Assembly: GCF_933775445.1 (NCBI RefSeq)
Contig: NC_065878.1
Location: forward strand, 7,885,395-7,949,394
Direction of reading: 5' to 3'
Source: Argentina anserina
Lineage: Eukaryota > Streptophyta > Magnoliopsida > Rosales > Rosaceae
DNA: 64,000 nt
Shown here: positions 35,517-48,189 of the stretch, piece after piece
How the letters are laid out: the number at the start of each line of letters is the position of its first letter
Position numbering within the stretch: position 1 is the stretch's first letter
Position numbers and translations under genes: made by a program
The notes under the pieces: generated by a model
Databases searched by the model: none
Seen by the model: the letters and a program-made list of their open reading frames with translations, nothing else
Told to the model about the DNA's origin: nothing

Positions 35517-38500
35517 ATGTTCTCTCACACTTCGCCGTTCACTATCCGCCACCATGGAGGCTGCCACACCTCAACCGCCGCCGCTCAATCCCTGTCCGAT
35601 TCCACTCCGCCACAGCTCGAACCAGACCTCTTCCACGGCGGCCATCATAAGAGTAAGAAATCTCAACACCTCTTTAAACTAATCTACGCTTATTTCACTC
35701 CCTCATACTTGGCTTCGCTTAAGCTCCAATTCTCTGCGATTATTGTTTCAATTACTCGTTTCCCTGCTATTTCGAAGCTCAGAATTTACTGTAGGGTTGG
35801 TTGTTTATTGCCTCATATGATTTAGGGTTTTTTCTTTTTTTTTTTCCGTATCGAAAAAAATTGAATTAGAGTTGGTGTTGTGATTCACATTGCTGTCAGG
35901 GACGCTTTGTGAGCTTTATAGTAATATTGTGACTTGCTCTACCATGGGAGTTGATGCTGAAGCTCGGAGTTCGCTAGTTTCGTGTCAGCAGAAGAGGAGA
36001 AGGACCGGAGTTCGGTCGGTGGAGACTTTTGGTAGTGGTAATGGCGGTTCGTTAGCATACCTGCCGACTCTTGAAGCGGCTGATTACTATATGCAGCCTT
36101 CCTTGGCTGAATTGGCTGCGCGAGAGGGTATGGATCCGGGTTATTGTGCCCGAGTGTTGGACTTTACGGTCGGGAGGTTTGGTTATGGAGCCGTCAAGTA
36201 TCCTGGGGAGACTGATGTTAGGTGTTTGGACTTGGATAAAATTGTGAAGTTCCGGAGACATGAGGTGATTGTGTATGAAGACGAGAGTGGGAAGCCTTTG
36301 GTTGGCGAGGGACTTAATAAACCTGCTGAAGTGACTTTGATGATACAGACAAGACTGCCGTGTGTTGACCGGAGGCGGAAGGAGAATATAGTGAAAATAT
36401 TGAGACAGAGTGTGGAGGGGCAAGGAGCTCATTTTGTTTCGTTTAATCCGGGAAATGGAGAGTGGAAGTTCTTTGTTAACCATTTTAGTAGATTTGGGTT
36501 GAGTGAAGAAGATGAAGAAGACATGATAATGGAGGATACTGATGCAGCTGAAGATCCTCCGGAATTGAACCATGAAGAAATGTCTGAGGCGGATGAAGGA
36601 AACCCAATGGCTCCTACTGGAGTTGTGCTTTCGCATTCTCTTCCTGCTCATCTTGGGCTTGATCCCATCAAGATGCAAGAAATGAGAATGTTGATGTTTT
36701 CTGATATGGACGAGGAAGCCGAGGAGTTTAAAGAATTACATGCACAATATAATCCATCATCTGGTAAAGAATACTTGACATCTCCTTTGCAAAATGCTCA
36801 AAGGATGAGTTATCGATCTACTCCACCGGCCGTTCGAAAGACACCTCTAGCATTGCTTGAATACAAAAACAGTAATTTTGACTCAAACTCTCCTGGTGCA
36901 ATTCTAATGGCACAGGAAAATAAAGGCTTGCCATTGAAGACGCTAAAAGAAGGTTTTAAGCTTGATCTCAATAGAGAAACGCCAGTAACTAAAAAAAATT
37001 CTCGTAACATAGTTGATGCAGGTTTGTTAATGGGGAGGTCATTTCGAGTAGGATGGGGCCCAAATGGAGTTCTTGTGCATACTGGCATGCCAATAGGCGG
37101 TAATGGTTCCCAAAGGGTGCTGTCATCTGTAATTAACATAGAGAAGGTTGCTATTGACAATGTTGTCAGAGATGAAAATAACAAGGTTTCTGCAGAACTT
37201 GTTGAAACAGCTATCACTTCTCCATTGGAGCTTCACAAGGGACTATTTCATGAAACAAAAGAAGTTGAAGTTGGATCGTTCAGTCTGAGACTTCAGAAGC
37301 TTGTGTCCAATCGGTTTACACTATCAGATATATGCAGGAGCTATGTAGATATTATTGAGAGACAGCTGGAGGTTCCTGGTTTATCTTCCTCTGCTTGTTT
37401 GGTTTTCACGCATCAAATTATGATATGGGAATTGATAAAAGTTCTTTTCTCTGAAAGGGAAAATGGAGGAAAACTGGAATCTGGTGCTGATGATGAGGAA
37501 GAAATGGTGCAGGATGAGAAGCCCCCTTCACATGAAACCGAACCGGAAGCATTGCCTCTTATTAGGAGGGCTGAGTTCAGTTACTGGTTGCAAGAAAATG
37601 TGCACCATCGAGTAGAAGAAATCATCTCATTGAATGAGACAAATTATCTAGAATCCATATTATTACTTCTGAGTGCGCGGCAGCTGGATGAAGCTGTAGA
37701 ATTGGCTGCTTCTCAGGGAGACGTGAGATTGGCTTGTTTATTAAGTCAGTCTGGTGGGTCCATGGTTAATCGTTCTGACATTGCACAACAGCTTGAACTT
37801 TGGAGGATCAATGGACTGGATTTCAGTTTCATTGAGAAAGATAGGATAAGGCTTTATCAGTTGCTTGCGGGAGATGTCCATGGTGCTTTTCGGGGTATTG
37901 AAGTTGATTGGAAGAGGTTTTTAGGGATAATGATGTGGTATGGCCTAGCACCCAACACTTCATTACAAGTTGTTTTTAGCACATACCAAGATCTTCTTAA
38001 TGAGAATAAGGCTCCATACCCTGTTCCAATTTATATTGATGGACACTTAGAAGTGGCGGTGGATCAGAGTGCAGAGAAACGTTATGACCTATCATATTAC
38101 CTTATGATGCTACATGGCAATGAAGATAGTGCAGTTGATTTCACGAAGACCATGTTCAGTGCTTTCTCGTCCACATATGATCCACTTGATTACCATATGA
38201 TCTGGCATCAGCGTGCTGTGTTGCAAGCAGTTGGGGTCATCAGTGCCAATGATCTTCATGTTCTTGACATGGCATTTGTTTCTCAGTTGTTGTGTCTTGG
38301 GCAATGCCATTGGGCCATCTATGTGGTTCTTCACATGTCCCATTGTGAAGACTTTCCATATCTTCATGCTAATCTTATTCGTGAAATTTTATTCCAATAT
38401 TGTGATTCTTGGAGCTCACTAGTATCACAACGCCAATTCATTGAGGACTTGGGTATTCCTAAAGCGTGGCTTCATGAGGCTATGGTAAGTAAATTCCTTC

Positions 38501-40952
38501 TTTCTTTTTCTTTTTTCTTCTTTCTTTTCAATTTCTTTGATTCAAATGTGACCAAGCCCCTTCCTTGTGCCCTTTGTTCTATCATACTGAAACCTAAATA
38601 TTTTTGCTACCTTTAGGAAACTAGTGTAAATTAACTTTAGGTTCTCTTACAATTTTGGTCAGATGTATGACTCTATTATATTCAGTTTGAAACTTTTATT
38701 GAATACCCATACTGTCGTGACTCACTATGTATCTGTGACTGTTTTGATCTGAAGTTTAGAAACTGAATCAGTTTTCTTGGTCGTCTTACTCAGATCATAC
38801 AATTCTCGTGTTGAATAATCTCTTTTGATGATTGCAGGCAGTTTATTTCAATTATTATGGGGAACTTTCAAAGGCACTTGAACACTTTATTGAATGTGAA
38901 AACTGGCAAAAAGCGCATGCTATTTTCATAACTTCTGTTGCCCACACATTATTCTTGTCAGGTATGAAATAACAAATACTATGTACAATCTGCTCACTCT
39001 TTTACGTCTTTCTAGACAAATATATACAAAATGTCACAACTCACTTTATTATTCTGCCTGGATGTACTTAGATAAAGGGTTATATATGTATAAGTACACA
39101 TTTTATATGTACCTGATCGTTTCCTGTTCTACTTCTGTCTGGGGTATTTATTACTCAAATGCAGCCACTGCTTTTGTAAATGGGAGAAAGTAAATTAGTT
39201 GAATTGCCCATATTATTGATGTTTTAAAATTAAACTAAACATCACTTCTTCAATTGCGTGGATGAAATTAACCTTTTTTTGTTTTTGTTTTTTTCTTATT
39301 GCAGCCGAACACTCGGAAATATGGAGGCTGGCAACTTCCATGGAGGACCACAAATCAGAAATTGAAAACTGGGACTTGGGAGCTGGCATCTACATTTCAT
39401 TCTATCTAACAACAAGTTCGTTGCAGGGAGCTGATGATGCCATGAGTGAACTGGTATGACAGCTTGTTATATCTGATAATGCTCTGATTCTAATTATTGG
39501 GTAAATTTGCAGCATCATCGATCTTGCCGTTTTTTTTTTCACCATTAAGAATTGTTTCAAACACAAATCTTGATAGTTATTCTTAATTTTTTTTTTTGTT
39601 GCTTGTCATCATTTAAGTTTAGGATTGTGTTATGCTTATACTTCAGTTTTCTACATTTGGTTAGGAGGTGGAAAGTAAATAATGAATATAGATTGTCTAT
39701 TGAATGGCACCTCTGCAGATAGACACGAATGAATCCGTATAAGGAGAGGGATATAGATTGAAGCCTCTTAATGAGATATTGCCACATCTTTGTTGAACTG
39801 TAGATCCAAATTGATGCTATAGTTCAGTATAATTGTTATATTTCTTTCTCATAAGTGTTTCGCTGTACTATCTATTGCAGGATTCTGTTGACAGCAAAAA
39901 TGCTACTTCCAGAGAGTTTCTTGGTCAGTTAAACCGGTCTTTGGCTGTTTGGGGTGCCAGGCTACCAATGGACGTGAGGTATGTTTAACCTTCCTTTGAT
40001 TAATCCTGCATATGTTTTGTTACACTTTCACTACATCTCTGTTAGTTGTTTAAAGTACAATGCCCTGGAAAGTGATGTTGTCATTGCTTTTCTTATTGGA
40101 CTTTACGATATTTTATCATATTTATTGGAGTTTAAATTTTGTGTCTGACTATAGATTTATACTTTTATAGTAGCTCCACTTTGTTATTTTATTTTAGTTG
40201 CCACGCTTCAACAGGGTTGTGTACTATTACCCTTATGGTGTAGAGTACTGTTCACAGATTAGTTTTTATATCTAGATATTGATGCAGGTTGAAAACTAAA
40301 CATTGACACACCATTTGGGATCCTTATGTATATGTATATATCTAATGGAGTAAAAATACTGTATTATCTCAGCATGGATGTCACAGCATCTGCCCATGTT
40401 GTGCATGCTTTGCTTTTTTATGATTCTTTAGTTTCTCACTGATTTGAAAAAACTTCAACTAAGATGAAATTGGATGACTGACTCAATGTTGCCATTAAAA
40501 CAGTTTCAAGAAATATATAGGAATAGGTTGGTAATGCTCACTCAGTTATTTCTTTGTTCTCTAGTATATTTTCATGTCTCATGTAAATGTCATTTTTTTA
40601 TCATAATCCCCTTTGTTGGGGATTTTCATGAACAGACATACATAGTTGAATGCAATCATCTAATGCATAGATCAGTTGAAAATATTTTCCCTTCTTTTTG
40701 GTGTTATACTTGCTGGGTTAAATCATAAATGTGACCTTATAACCAATGTGTAACAGAGTCGTGTATTCAAAGATGGCGGATGAGATATGCAACTTGCTAT
40801 TGTCTGATATTAGTGAGGGCCCAACACGAGATGTTCAGTTAAGTTGCTTTGACACTGTTTTCAGTGCGCCCATACCTCAAGATCTTCGCTCAAATCATTT
40901 GCAAGATGCAGTGTCACTCTTTACATGCTTTCTATCGGAAGTTGCTACATAG
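35517..40952 (+). CDS. NUP96: Nuclear pore protein NUP96
   Basis: Outer-ring (Y-complex) nucleoporin needed for mRNA export and, in Arabidopsis (SAR3/MOS3), for auxin signalling and immunity. Six GT-AG exons: 35517-35652, 35900-38484, 38838-38961, 39305-39453, 39881-39978 and 40757-40952, in frame to 1096 codons (1095 aa). If translation instead starts at the ATG at 35944, which has a better ACCATGG context, the product is 1035 aa, near the length I recall for Arabidopsis (~1046). Residues after that ATG form a Nup98-type autopeptidase fold (DPGYCARVLDFTVGRFGYG ... VNHFSRFGL, with the HFS site at 36481-36489), then an acidic linker and the alpha-helical NUP96 domain (WLQENVHHRVEEII, LDEAVELAASQGDVRLACLL). 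The last exon ends with TAG followed at once by GTAAGC, so a 3' UTR intron is possible. Confidence 0.92.
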
Positions 40953-42235
40953 GTAAGCCTTCCCCTTATGCAGCGCTTAAAAAAAATCTGAGTCCTTTGT
41001 ATTGAAAAGTTGGATGGCCATTGATAAAATTGCCCACACCTTGTTTGACTTGAACTTGTAAGAAGGCTGCAGCACCAAATCATTATTCCTTTGCACTTTG
41101 TTTTCCCATTTCTCTATATAATTGATGATGATCACTTTAGCAAATATTGTTAGGTAGGTTAAAATGGAGAGGGTACTCAGATAAGTCACTTAGTGGATGA
41201 CTCAAATTTTGTCTATGAATCCTAGAATATTTTGACTAGGAGTAGGTAGTGACTAATGAGGTGATTGCTTGGCAATGGTTGATGATGCATCCGTGTAGCA
41301 AAGAAGCTAACTACTGGATTGTGAGGTTTTTGATTAACGATATCGGAACTCATTGCCTGGTAGTATTATTGAAGACCAAAAATATTGCTTGGATGTATTC
41401 TTGAAGACCATTTCTTACTATAAAATTGGAAAGTATTAGTGAGAACATAGGTACTGTGATTTATGGTTCCTCTTACTGTAATATATGCCACTCATTTACC
41501 ATATAGCTTTCACTGCCTAATAACATTTAGGGTTAACACTTCACTGGCTGTTCAGCCTCGTCACTTGGATAAATGCATTCTTCATCTCAGTATTGTTAGA
41601 CTTTTTTCTTCTTGCTTCAGGACTGAGGAATGTAGTTAGATAATCTACTAATTAAACAGTAACTGCATTCTATATTCTAAGAAGATCCGTATTGGAAAAA
41701 TCTGGAGCTTGTAGAATTTCTGGGCCGCGTCTCCCCAACAATTTTTCAGATCCTTAGTCATCAAACCTTCCAATGATGACTTCAGTTTTGACCACCTAAC
41801 ACATAGAAGATGAGAAATAGAACCACCTTAGGATTCTTAATATATAAGATGATGTGAACTTAACATGACAAAGGGTGCATCTCATACTTCTCGATCATTC
41901 ACTGGTAATAAGTAAGATCTAGAAGAGGCTGAAATTTATTCATTGCTCACAAATACCAGTTGCATAAGTTCTTTGATTGATGTACTGAATTCTATTAGTT
42001 AAGAGCATATATGTGGTGCATTTTTTGTAGCATAAAGCTGCACAGCCTTCCACTTCTCCTGCAGGATGCAAAAAAGAAAATAAATTCAAAAGATGCGACC
42101 ATGCGAGTCTAAATACTGGGTTATGTTTCTCAAAATCACACAGTATTTCTCTGATATTGAAAATGAAAGATAAATGGTTGGACCTATATATCGTAGAAGT
42201 ATATTGCTATGTAGTTTAAGGTAATGGCTTTCTAT
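40953..42235. other. Intergenic DNA
   Basis: No credible gene. It includes the NUP96 3' UTR at its left end and the 3' UTR of the minus-strand thionin-like gene at its right end. Confidence 0.5.
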
Positions 42236-42469
42236 TCAGCAAGAGTTGATTTTGGTGCACATTGAAGTCAAGCAACCAAGGCTGCAGTTGTAAAGAGGCT
42301 TCGGCGGCGACGATTTGCATATTTTTAAGCATTCCGCCGTGCAGATTGGGCTGGTTTTGGAACCTGCACATTTGATTGCGCATTTAATCATGCAGGAAGG
42401 GGATTGAGCTTCCATTTCAGACACCAAAACCATGATCAACATGACCATAAGAACTTGCACAAGTCTCAT
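42236..42469 (-). CDS. Thionin-like Cys-rich secreted peptide
   Basis: A 77-aa pre-peptide. Residues ~3-22 form a strongly hydrophobic signal peptide (VQVLMVMLIMVLVSEMEAQ), followed by a mature part of ~55 residues with about ten cysteines in a C-x3-C...C-x3-C pattern (CMIKCAIKCAG, CTAECLKIC, CSLGCLTSMC). This is the layout of the plant thionin-like (PAWL/THL) family, acidic or neutral relatives of thionins that are expected to be exported; activity is unknown. The frame is open further upstream to an ATG at 42547, but that codon lies within 5 bp of the TATA box, so it cannot be in the mRNA; the start at 42469 also places the signal peptide at the N-terminus. No intron is needed. Confidence 0.75.
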   Translation of the reverse strand: MRLVQVLMVMLIMVLVSEMEAQSPSCMIKCAIKCAGSKTSPICTAECLKICKSSPPKPLYNCSLGCLTSMCTKINSC

Positions 42470-42550
42470 GGAACTATTTCCTTCCAATATTCCTCTATCC
42501 CTTTCCTTTTTCCTTTCTTGATATTCTGACACACTTAACGAAAACAATCC

Positions 42551-42558
42551 TTATATAA
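42551..42558 (-). promoter_or_regulatory. TATA box of the thionin-like gene
   Basis: TTATATAA on the minus strand, about 82 bp upstream of the chosen ATG (42469). A start of transcription 25-35 bp downstream would give a leader of about 50-60 nt, normal for a plant gene. Confidence 0.6.
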
Positions 42559-43612
42559 GCCTAAACCTTAGTCATGAAACAATCTATTAACCTAAAGTTG
42601 CACAAACTTTAAATACCTCTTCATCTTTAATTTTGTATTAGTTGCAAAAGGGTTCACCTGCTCTTTGTTTTGATTGAATATCTGGTTGTGTATTCAAAAG
42701 CCACCCTTGAAATCACCCGTGGCTTTTATATTAATCAAGTGCAGATCATCTTTCAGCCACAAAATGCAATCAATTTCAGATTTTCATTTACACTAAGAAT
42801 TGCTTTCATTAATGTATCTTGTGATTGCCTTTGATTTTGCCAAGGAAAAGATAGTGCATTGCTCTGCTATGTGAAGTTCATTAATCTGAGTTTTCATGCA
42901 TATATGGTTTATTTTATTTTTCTTGAGAAAATGCATGTGTCTTTTAATTTACTGGATTGTGCTTATCTTTTTATCAAAGCTTCTTATACATGACCATTTA
43001 CGAAACTTCAATACTTGGGTTGTTTACAGACGACAACAAAAAGGAAGAAATGCATTTGCAGATCAAATTGTTGTGGCATGCAAAGATGCATATATATACC
43101 TGTTCTTTGGGAAGACGATGATTCGTTAACCAAAAATGTTTTTTTTTAATTGAAAACCAAAAATGGTTAGGGACATAGGGTGAATAGCCTGGTTAAAATC
43201 GAATGATTTTTTTTTTTTTTTGCATCTGTAAGGAAGTTTAAGGACCTAAGTATCTACAAGTACGTATAATAAATTAATTATGCTAAAATCAAGCTAGAGC
43301 TATAAGAAAAGAAGCTAGAGGTAACCTTCATAACAGAATCAATGAAATGGACGGTTGGCGTCTCAGTATATAACCAGATACGACCAGCTATTAGAATACA
43401 TGGAAAATTTAAATCACAACTCAGAGCAAAATTTTACAGTGGTGAATAGATGTCAATATGCGAGTAATAGTCTAATACGTACTGACGAACCTATGACTAG
43501 CGTATGTGAATAACAATTTCGGGTGTGTTAACAGCACAACCCTTTTAATATTATTGACAAGTGTACGTATTTCTATTTTTCACTTATCATCGAATTGTGA
43601 GTACGTAATGGA
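42559..43612. other. Intergenic DNA
   Basis: AT-rich, with homopolymer T runs (for example 43206-43221). I see no gene. It ends at the left terminus of the Harbinger element. Confidence 0.5.
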
Positions 43613-43969
43613 GGGCATCTCCAACAAAATGACCCAAAACTTATACTCAAACCTAAATTTTGGGTCACTCAAACTCAGTTTAGTCAAACCATCAAAATAT
43701 CTTCAACAATGGTGACCTAAAACCCATACCCATTTTATATTTTAATCAATTTATTTTTATATAATCATAATTCTACTATTTTTTATATTTATACAATATA
43801 TGATTTAGGACGGTGAGATTGCAGTTAGATTTTATCTGCCACATGTCATACTTATCTTCACCAATCATTGTAAAATCGTCCATAAGTACCATAGCCAACA
43901 CTCCACTAAATTCACCAATTCAGAAACATTTCTCTCATTCAAATTGAAATTTGAGCTTTTCATTTTCGT

Positions 43970-45303
43970 TTGATAACTTTGGTGATCTATAAAATGAATA
44001 GGCTTCGGAAATTGCTTAAGAAGGAAGAAGCAGATTCCATTACAAGGAATCGTCAAAGAGCCTTGGTCATGCAAGCAATTGCCTCAGAAATCCAGAGGAT
44101 CCAGGAGGAAAAATCGCAGTGGGGTGGTTCTCGAGAAGCTCGTTGCTACATCCCAAGAGAGCGGGAAGAAGTGGATCGACGATTGAAGGCTTTGTACTTC
44201 ACTTCACGGTGTAGGTTTGAGAGTGATATATTTCGTAGAAGATACAAAATGCGACCTCATCTATTTGACCAAATGATGCATGGAGTAGCCAATCACGAAC
44301 CTTACTTTGTCCAAAAGCGTGATGCTTTCGGAAGAGTTGGCTTCTCTACAGAACAGCTTACAGTCATCCTGGGGATGTTTGTGATTAGTTTCTTAATGTA
44401 GCTGAATCTTTGGCAATGGATATTTTGTAATATTTTACTAGAGCAATTTGGAATGTGTACCACAAGCATTATCTTCATTGACCATCTCTAGCGGATTTGC
44501 GGCGGTTGCTTAGACATGCTGATAAAAGAGGGTTCCCTAGAATGGGTGGAAGTCTCGACTACATGCACTGGAGTTGGAAGAACTGCCCTATTTCATGGTA
44601 AGGGCATTTCACCGGTCATAAAGGAAAACCGACAATCATTTTGGAGGCGGTTGCATTGTATGATACTTGGATTTCTCCTGCATATTTTAAACTTCCAAGT
44701 TCTCTTAATGACATCAACGTTCTTGGAATGTCTCCACTATTTAATGATGTATGCAGAGGACAATCTCTTCGAGTCAAATATCGTGTAGCCGATCAAGAAT
44801 ATGATCAATGCTACTACCTAGTGGATGGGATCTATCCTAAATGGGGGACTTATGTGAAAGCAATCAAAAATCCAATTACGCCTCAACAAGGTCACTTCAC
44901 AAAGATGCAAGAGTCGTTCAGATTAGATGTAGAGAGGGTGTTTGGAATTCTCCAAGCTCGTTTTGCAATTGTTAGAGGACCAACTTGCGGATGGCCCAGG
45001 GAGGATCTCTCCTACATCATGATGACCTGCATTATTTTGCATAATATGATTGTGGAAGATGAGCACAACGAAGAAAAGGAAGTGGTAATTGATCGCAATG
45101 AGATCCCAACAAGACCAATGGCTGCAAAAGTATATGAAATGTATGATTATGATCATCAAGTTGAGCGTGGAGCCCCTGCTCTTGATGAATTCATGCGTCG
45201 CTACCAGGCGGTTAGATGTCCAGTTTTGCATAATTACCTCCAGGAGGATTTGGTTAAACATCTATGGAATGTGAAGCTGCAAGAAGAGCATGACGACATA
45301 TAA
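43970..45303 (+). pseudogene. HARBI1-like DDE transposase, frameshifted
   Basis: Starts with the basic N-terminal region and the family block REEVDRRLKALYFTSRCRFE followed by FRRRYKMRPHLFDQMM. The catalytic segments are still readable: the first Asp in GGSLDYMHWSWKNCP (about 44550-44590), the second in SLNDINVLGMSPLF (about 44703-44745) and the Glu in DVERVFGILQARFAIVRG (about 44925-44980). A TAG near 44401, missing sequence at 44400-44500 and frame changes near 44500 and 44600 disrupt it, so no functional enzyme is made. The last 220 codons (44641-45303) are intact. Confidence 0.8.
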
Positions 45304-45775
45304 TGTGTGATTTGATTTTTTGTGCTTTTAATAATTAGTGTGGCTATGGTGTGTTTTGCTTGTGTTTTAATTATTGTAATGTGGTGTGGTTTGTTTGTGT
45401 GTTTATTTGTTGTTGTTGTTGTAGCAGTTTAATGTGATTTAATGAATAAATGTGAGCTTATGAATTAAAAAAAATTATAATTTTATTTCATAAATTAAAA
45501 TAGAAACGATATAGAACAACAACTTAAATAATACAACATTTCAATTATCTCCCGTCCATTGAGTTTCCTGAACCGGCACATTTGAGTCCAAAAAGTCACC
45601 TTCACCTTGAGTGGACGGTGCTTGAGAGTGAGCTCGTTGGTTGTGGATATGGCCTGGACCTATAGTCTTGTTCCTCTCTCTAGATAATCATTGCTTGTTT
45701 CCTCTCCCAATAACCTCTTTTTTTAGGTGTGTACATTGATAGATCCACCACCATTGCCACTGCATCATCCGTGCA

Positions 45776-46117
45776 CTACTTGGCAAGTTTGGTCTCCTCT
45801 ATGAGGCGCTGCCTATATTCGAGATCACGATCTCCTTGGTCTGCAATTCTTTGCATCTGAATCAATAGTTCAGATGAAGAGGTTTGGTTAGCCTTTTTCT
45901 TGGCTGCCCTTTGAGCTTTTTGGCCTAGGGGGCGTGCATATACACTTGAAGGGCTTGGAGAGTGATCCTCTTGTGTGTCTCCTTGCTCCAAGTTAATAGG
46001 TGACGGGCCACTAGAAAAATTCATCGATGGAAGATCGCAAAACTTTGGCGTGTCCTTCAATATTGGCCAACAATGTGCAAATTCAAACTCATGCCCTTTG
46101 TTGTTTGTAACATACAA
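45776..46117 (-). pseudogene. Harbinger ORF1 (Myb/SANT-NAM-associated type), 3' exon
   Basis: 113 codons open on the minus strand. The start, GHEFEFAHCWPILKDTPKFC, matches the F-x-HCW-x-ILKD-PKF signature of the NAM-associated domain in plant PIF/Harbinger ORF1 proteins. A Pro/Ser-rich linker, a Lys-rich patch (QKAQRAAKKKANQ) and a C-terminal coiled-coil-like segment follow. It converges on the transposase. Its upstream part is displaced to the far right of the element by the nested insertions, which is why I treat it as broken. Confidence 0.65.
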
Positions 46118-46379
46118 GGACTTAGCTTGTATTTCCTATATATGTATAAATAAAAAATATATATTAGTAAGTTCATGACTTCTCATTTAATATATAAACA
46201 AATAAAGGGCATTGTCAATGTATATACTTAGTAAGTAGTAAGTATACACAAAAATATATTTATAGCATGTATATATTATATAAATTAATCATATGCATCT
46301 TATTAATCAAATACGTCCAACAAGTAAGAAAATTTGTTTTAAAATTTTTTTTTTTTAAAATTGTTTATCTTCCTTTGGT

Positions 46380-47978
46380 TTTGATCAGCATTGGATTAAC
46401 TTGATTATATATGAACTGTATTATCTCAGTCAATTTTTCAATTCTCGTGAGCGGTTCTGCAACTCCTCCCTTTTACCCCCTCCGAGGCTTAAGACATGGA
46501 GACCCTCTTTCTCCCTACATTTTTATTCTCTGTCTGGAACCTCTTCTCAGACATTTAAATGCACTTTCTCTAAAAGGATCTTCCCATATTGGCATTATTC
46601 CAGCCCTCAAATGCAATAGAATTTCTAATCTTTTCTTTGCTTATGACTGTCTTTTATTTTGCAGGGCGTCGACCACATCTGCTCATAATATGGAAAAAAA
46701 TTTGAACTCCTTTTCAGTTGCCTCTGGTCAACAGATTAATTATGATCAATCTTCTGTAATTTTCTCTTATAATGTTCCCAATCGTTGTAGGATTATTTTA
46801 ACCTCTATTCTGAATATTCAACATAAAAGTATTATTGGTCGTTATCTGGGTATCAACAATATTGTCAACTGAAAAAACCCTATTAATACTAAGGACATCA
46901 TTCTGAAAACTCAGAAAAAGATGACTGGTTGGAAGGCCAAGTCTCTCTCCAGATGTGGTAGACTTACTTTATTGAAGACAAATATAACTGGAATGCCTAA
47001 CCATATTATGTCTTGCTTCAAGTGCCCTAGTTCTATATCTCGAAAACTTAATGCTTTTAATATAAATTTCTTCTGGGGTTCTCCTTCTTCCCATCCTATT
47101 GCTTGGTCTGATATTGGTACTCCAAAATCTAAAGGTGGTCTAGGCATTAGACCTTTTAAACATTTTAATTCGGCAACTCTTGCTAAATTGGGTTGGAAAG
47201 TTTTGACAAATCTTGATAATCTTTGGGTTAAAGTTATTAAAGCCAAGTACTTGAGAAAACATTCTTTTTTTAATGCCTCCAAGACTAACTCTTCTTCTGC
47301 AGCTTGGAAAGGTATCTTAGACACTCGTCCAATTCTCCAAGATGGAATGCGCTAGATTCTTGGTAAAGGCTTTGAAATAAATTTTTGGCTTTATAATTGC
47401 TGTCATCCTTTCCCTCTTTACAACTTGGTTTCTCCAACTGATCATTCTTCTCTGAATTTGAATGCTAAAGTTGAAGACTTTATTCTTAATGGTACTTGGA
47501 ATTTTACTTCTCTTTCTAATGTTCTTCCTGCTGATGTGATTCAGAAAATACAAAGCTATCCAATTCCTTATTTTCCCTCTGCTGACTATTTTGTATGGGG
47601 CCTCACAAGTCATTGTAATTTCTCTATCAAATCTGCTTCTAATCTCCTGTCTATCACCTCTCCTACTCATTCTGCTACTTCTATTATTTCTAAAATGTGG
47701 CCCTTACCTCTCCCTCCCAAAATTAAAATTTCCAGCTGGCAACTTTTAAGGAATCGCTTATTGACACAAGACCAAATTTTTACAAACTCCCCCATTGATA
47801 GAAACTATCCTTTCTGTGATTCGCAAATTGAATCTATGGATCATCTCTTCCTTTCTTGCCCTTTCTCTACTCAAGTTTGGTCTTCCTCAAATTTTACAAT
47901 TCCCCCATCCTTTTCCTCTCTTTCTGTATGACTCTCCTCAATCAGTTTTGATAAACTTTCCTTTTCTAAGGCTTTAAC
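46380..47978 (+). pseudogene. LINE (non-LTR) reverse transcriptase, 5' and 3' truncated
   Basis: Reads as the second half of a plant LINE polyprotein: GLRHGDPLSPYIFILCLEPL in the RT palm, then LFFAYDCLLFCR where the catalytic F-x-DD motif should be (one Asp has become Tyr), MTGWKAKSLSRCGRLTLLKT and NINFFWGS, and a zf-RVT region with PPKIKISSWQLLRNRLLT and MDHLFLSCPFSTQVW. Three in-frame stops (near 46870, 47355 and 47930) kill it. It lies in the gap between the two Harbinger ORF1 pieces, and its 3' end is cut by a long LTR at 47979. Confidence 0.8.
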
Positions 47979-48189
47979 TGTAATAACCCGAATTTTCGAG
48001 TATAAATTATTTTAATTTCTTGCAAATAGTATGTTTGGTGATTCGAGTAAAATCACATTCTACACCTTCTTGTCGATATGTTTACGAAATGAAAGTGGTT
48101 TCGGAAATTTAAGGTTGAAAAAGCTTACGTTTTCAGTGGCTAAAGAGTCGACTTTTATTCCGTCACTCATCTTCGAAAACTTCATTCAC

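Noticed and set aside
36052..36678. 208-codon minus-strand open frame inside NUP96
   Set aside because: Antisense to well-conserved NUP96 coding sequence, with no domain of its own.
43613..43620. TAA-type target duplication at the Harbinger left end
   Set aside because: TAA occurs at 43606-43608 but no matching triplet is found at the right end, so it was not claimed.
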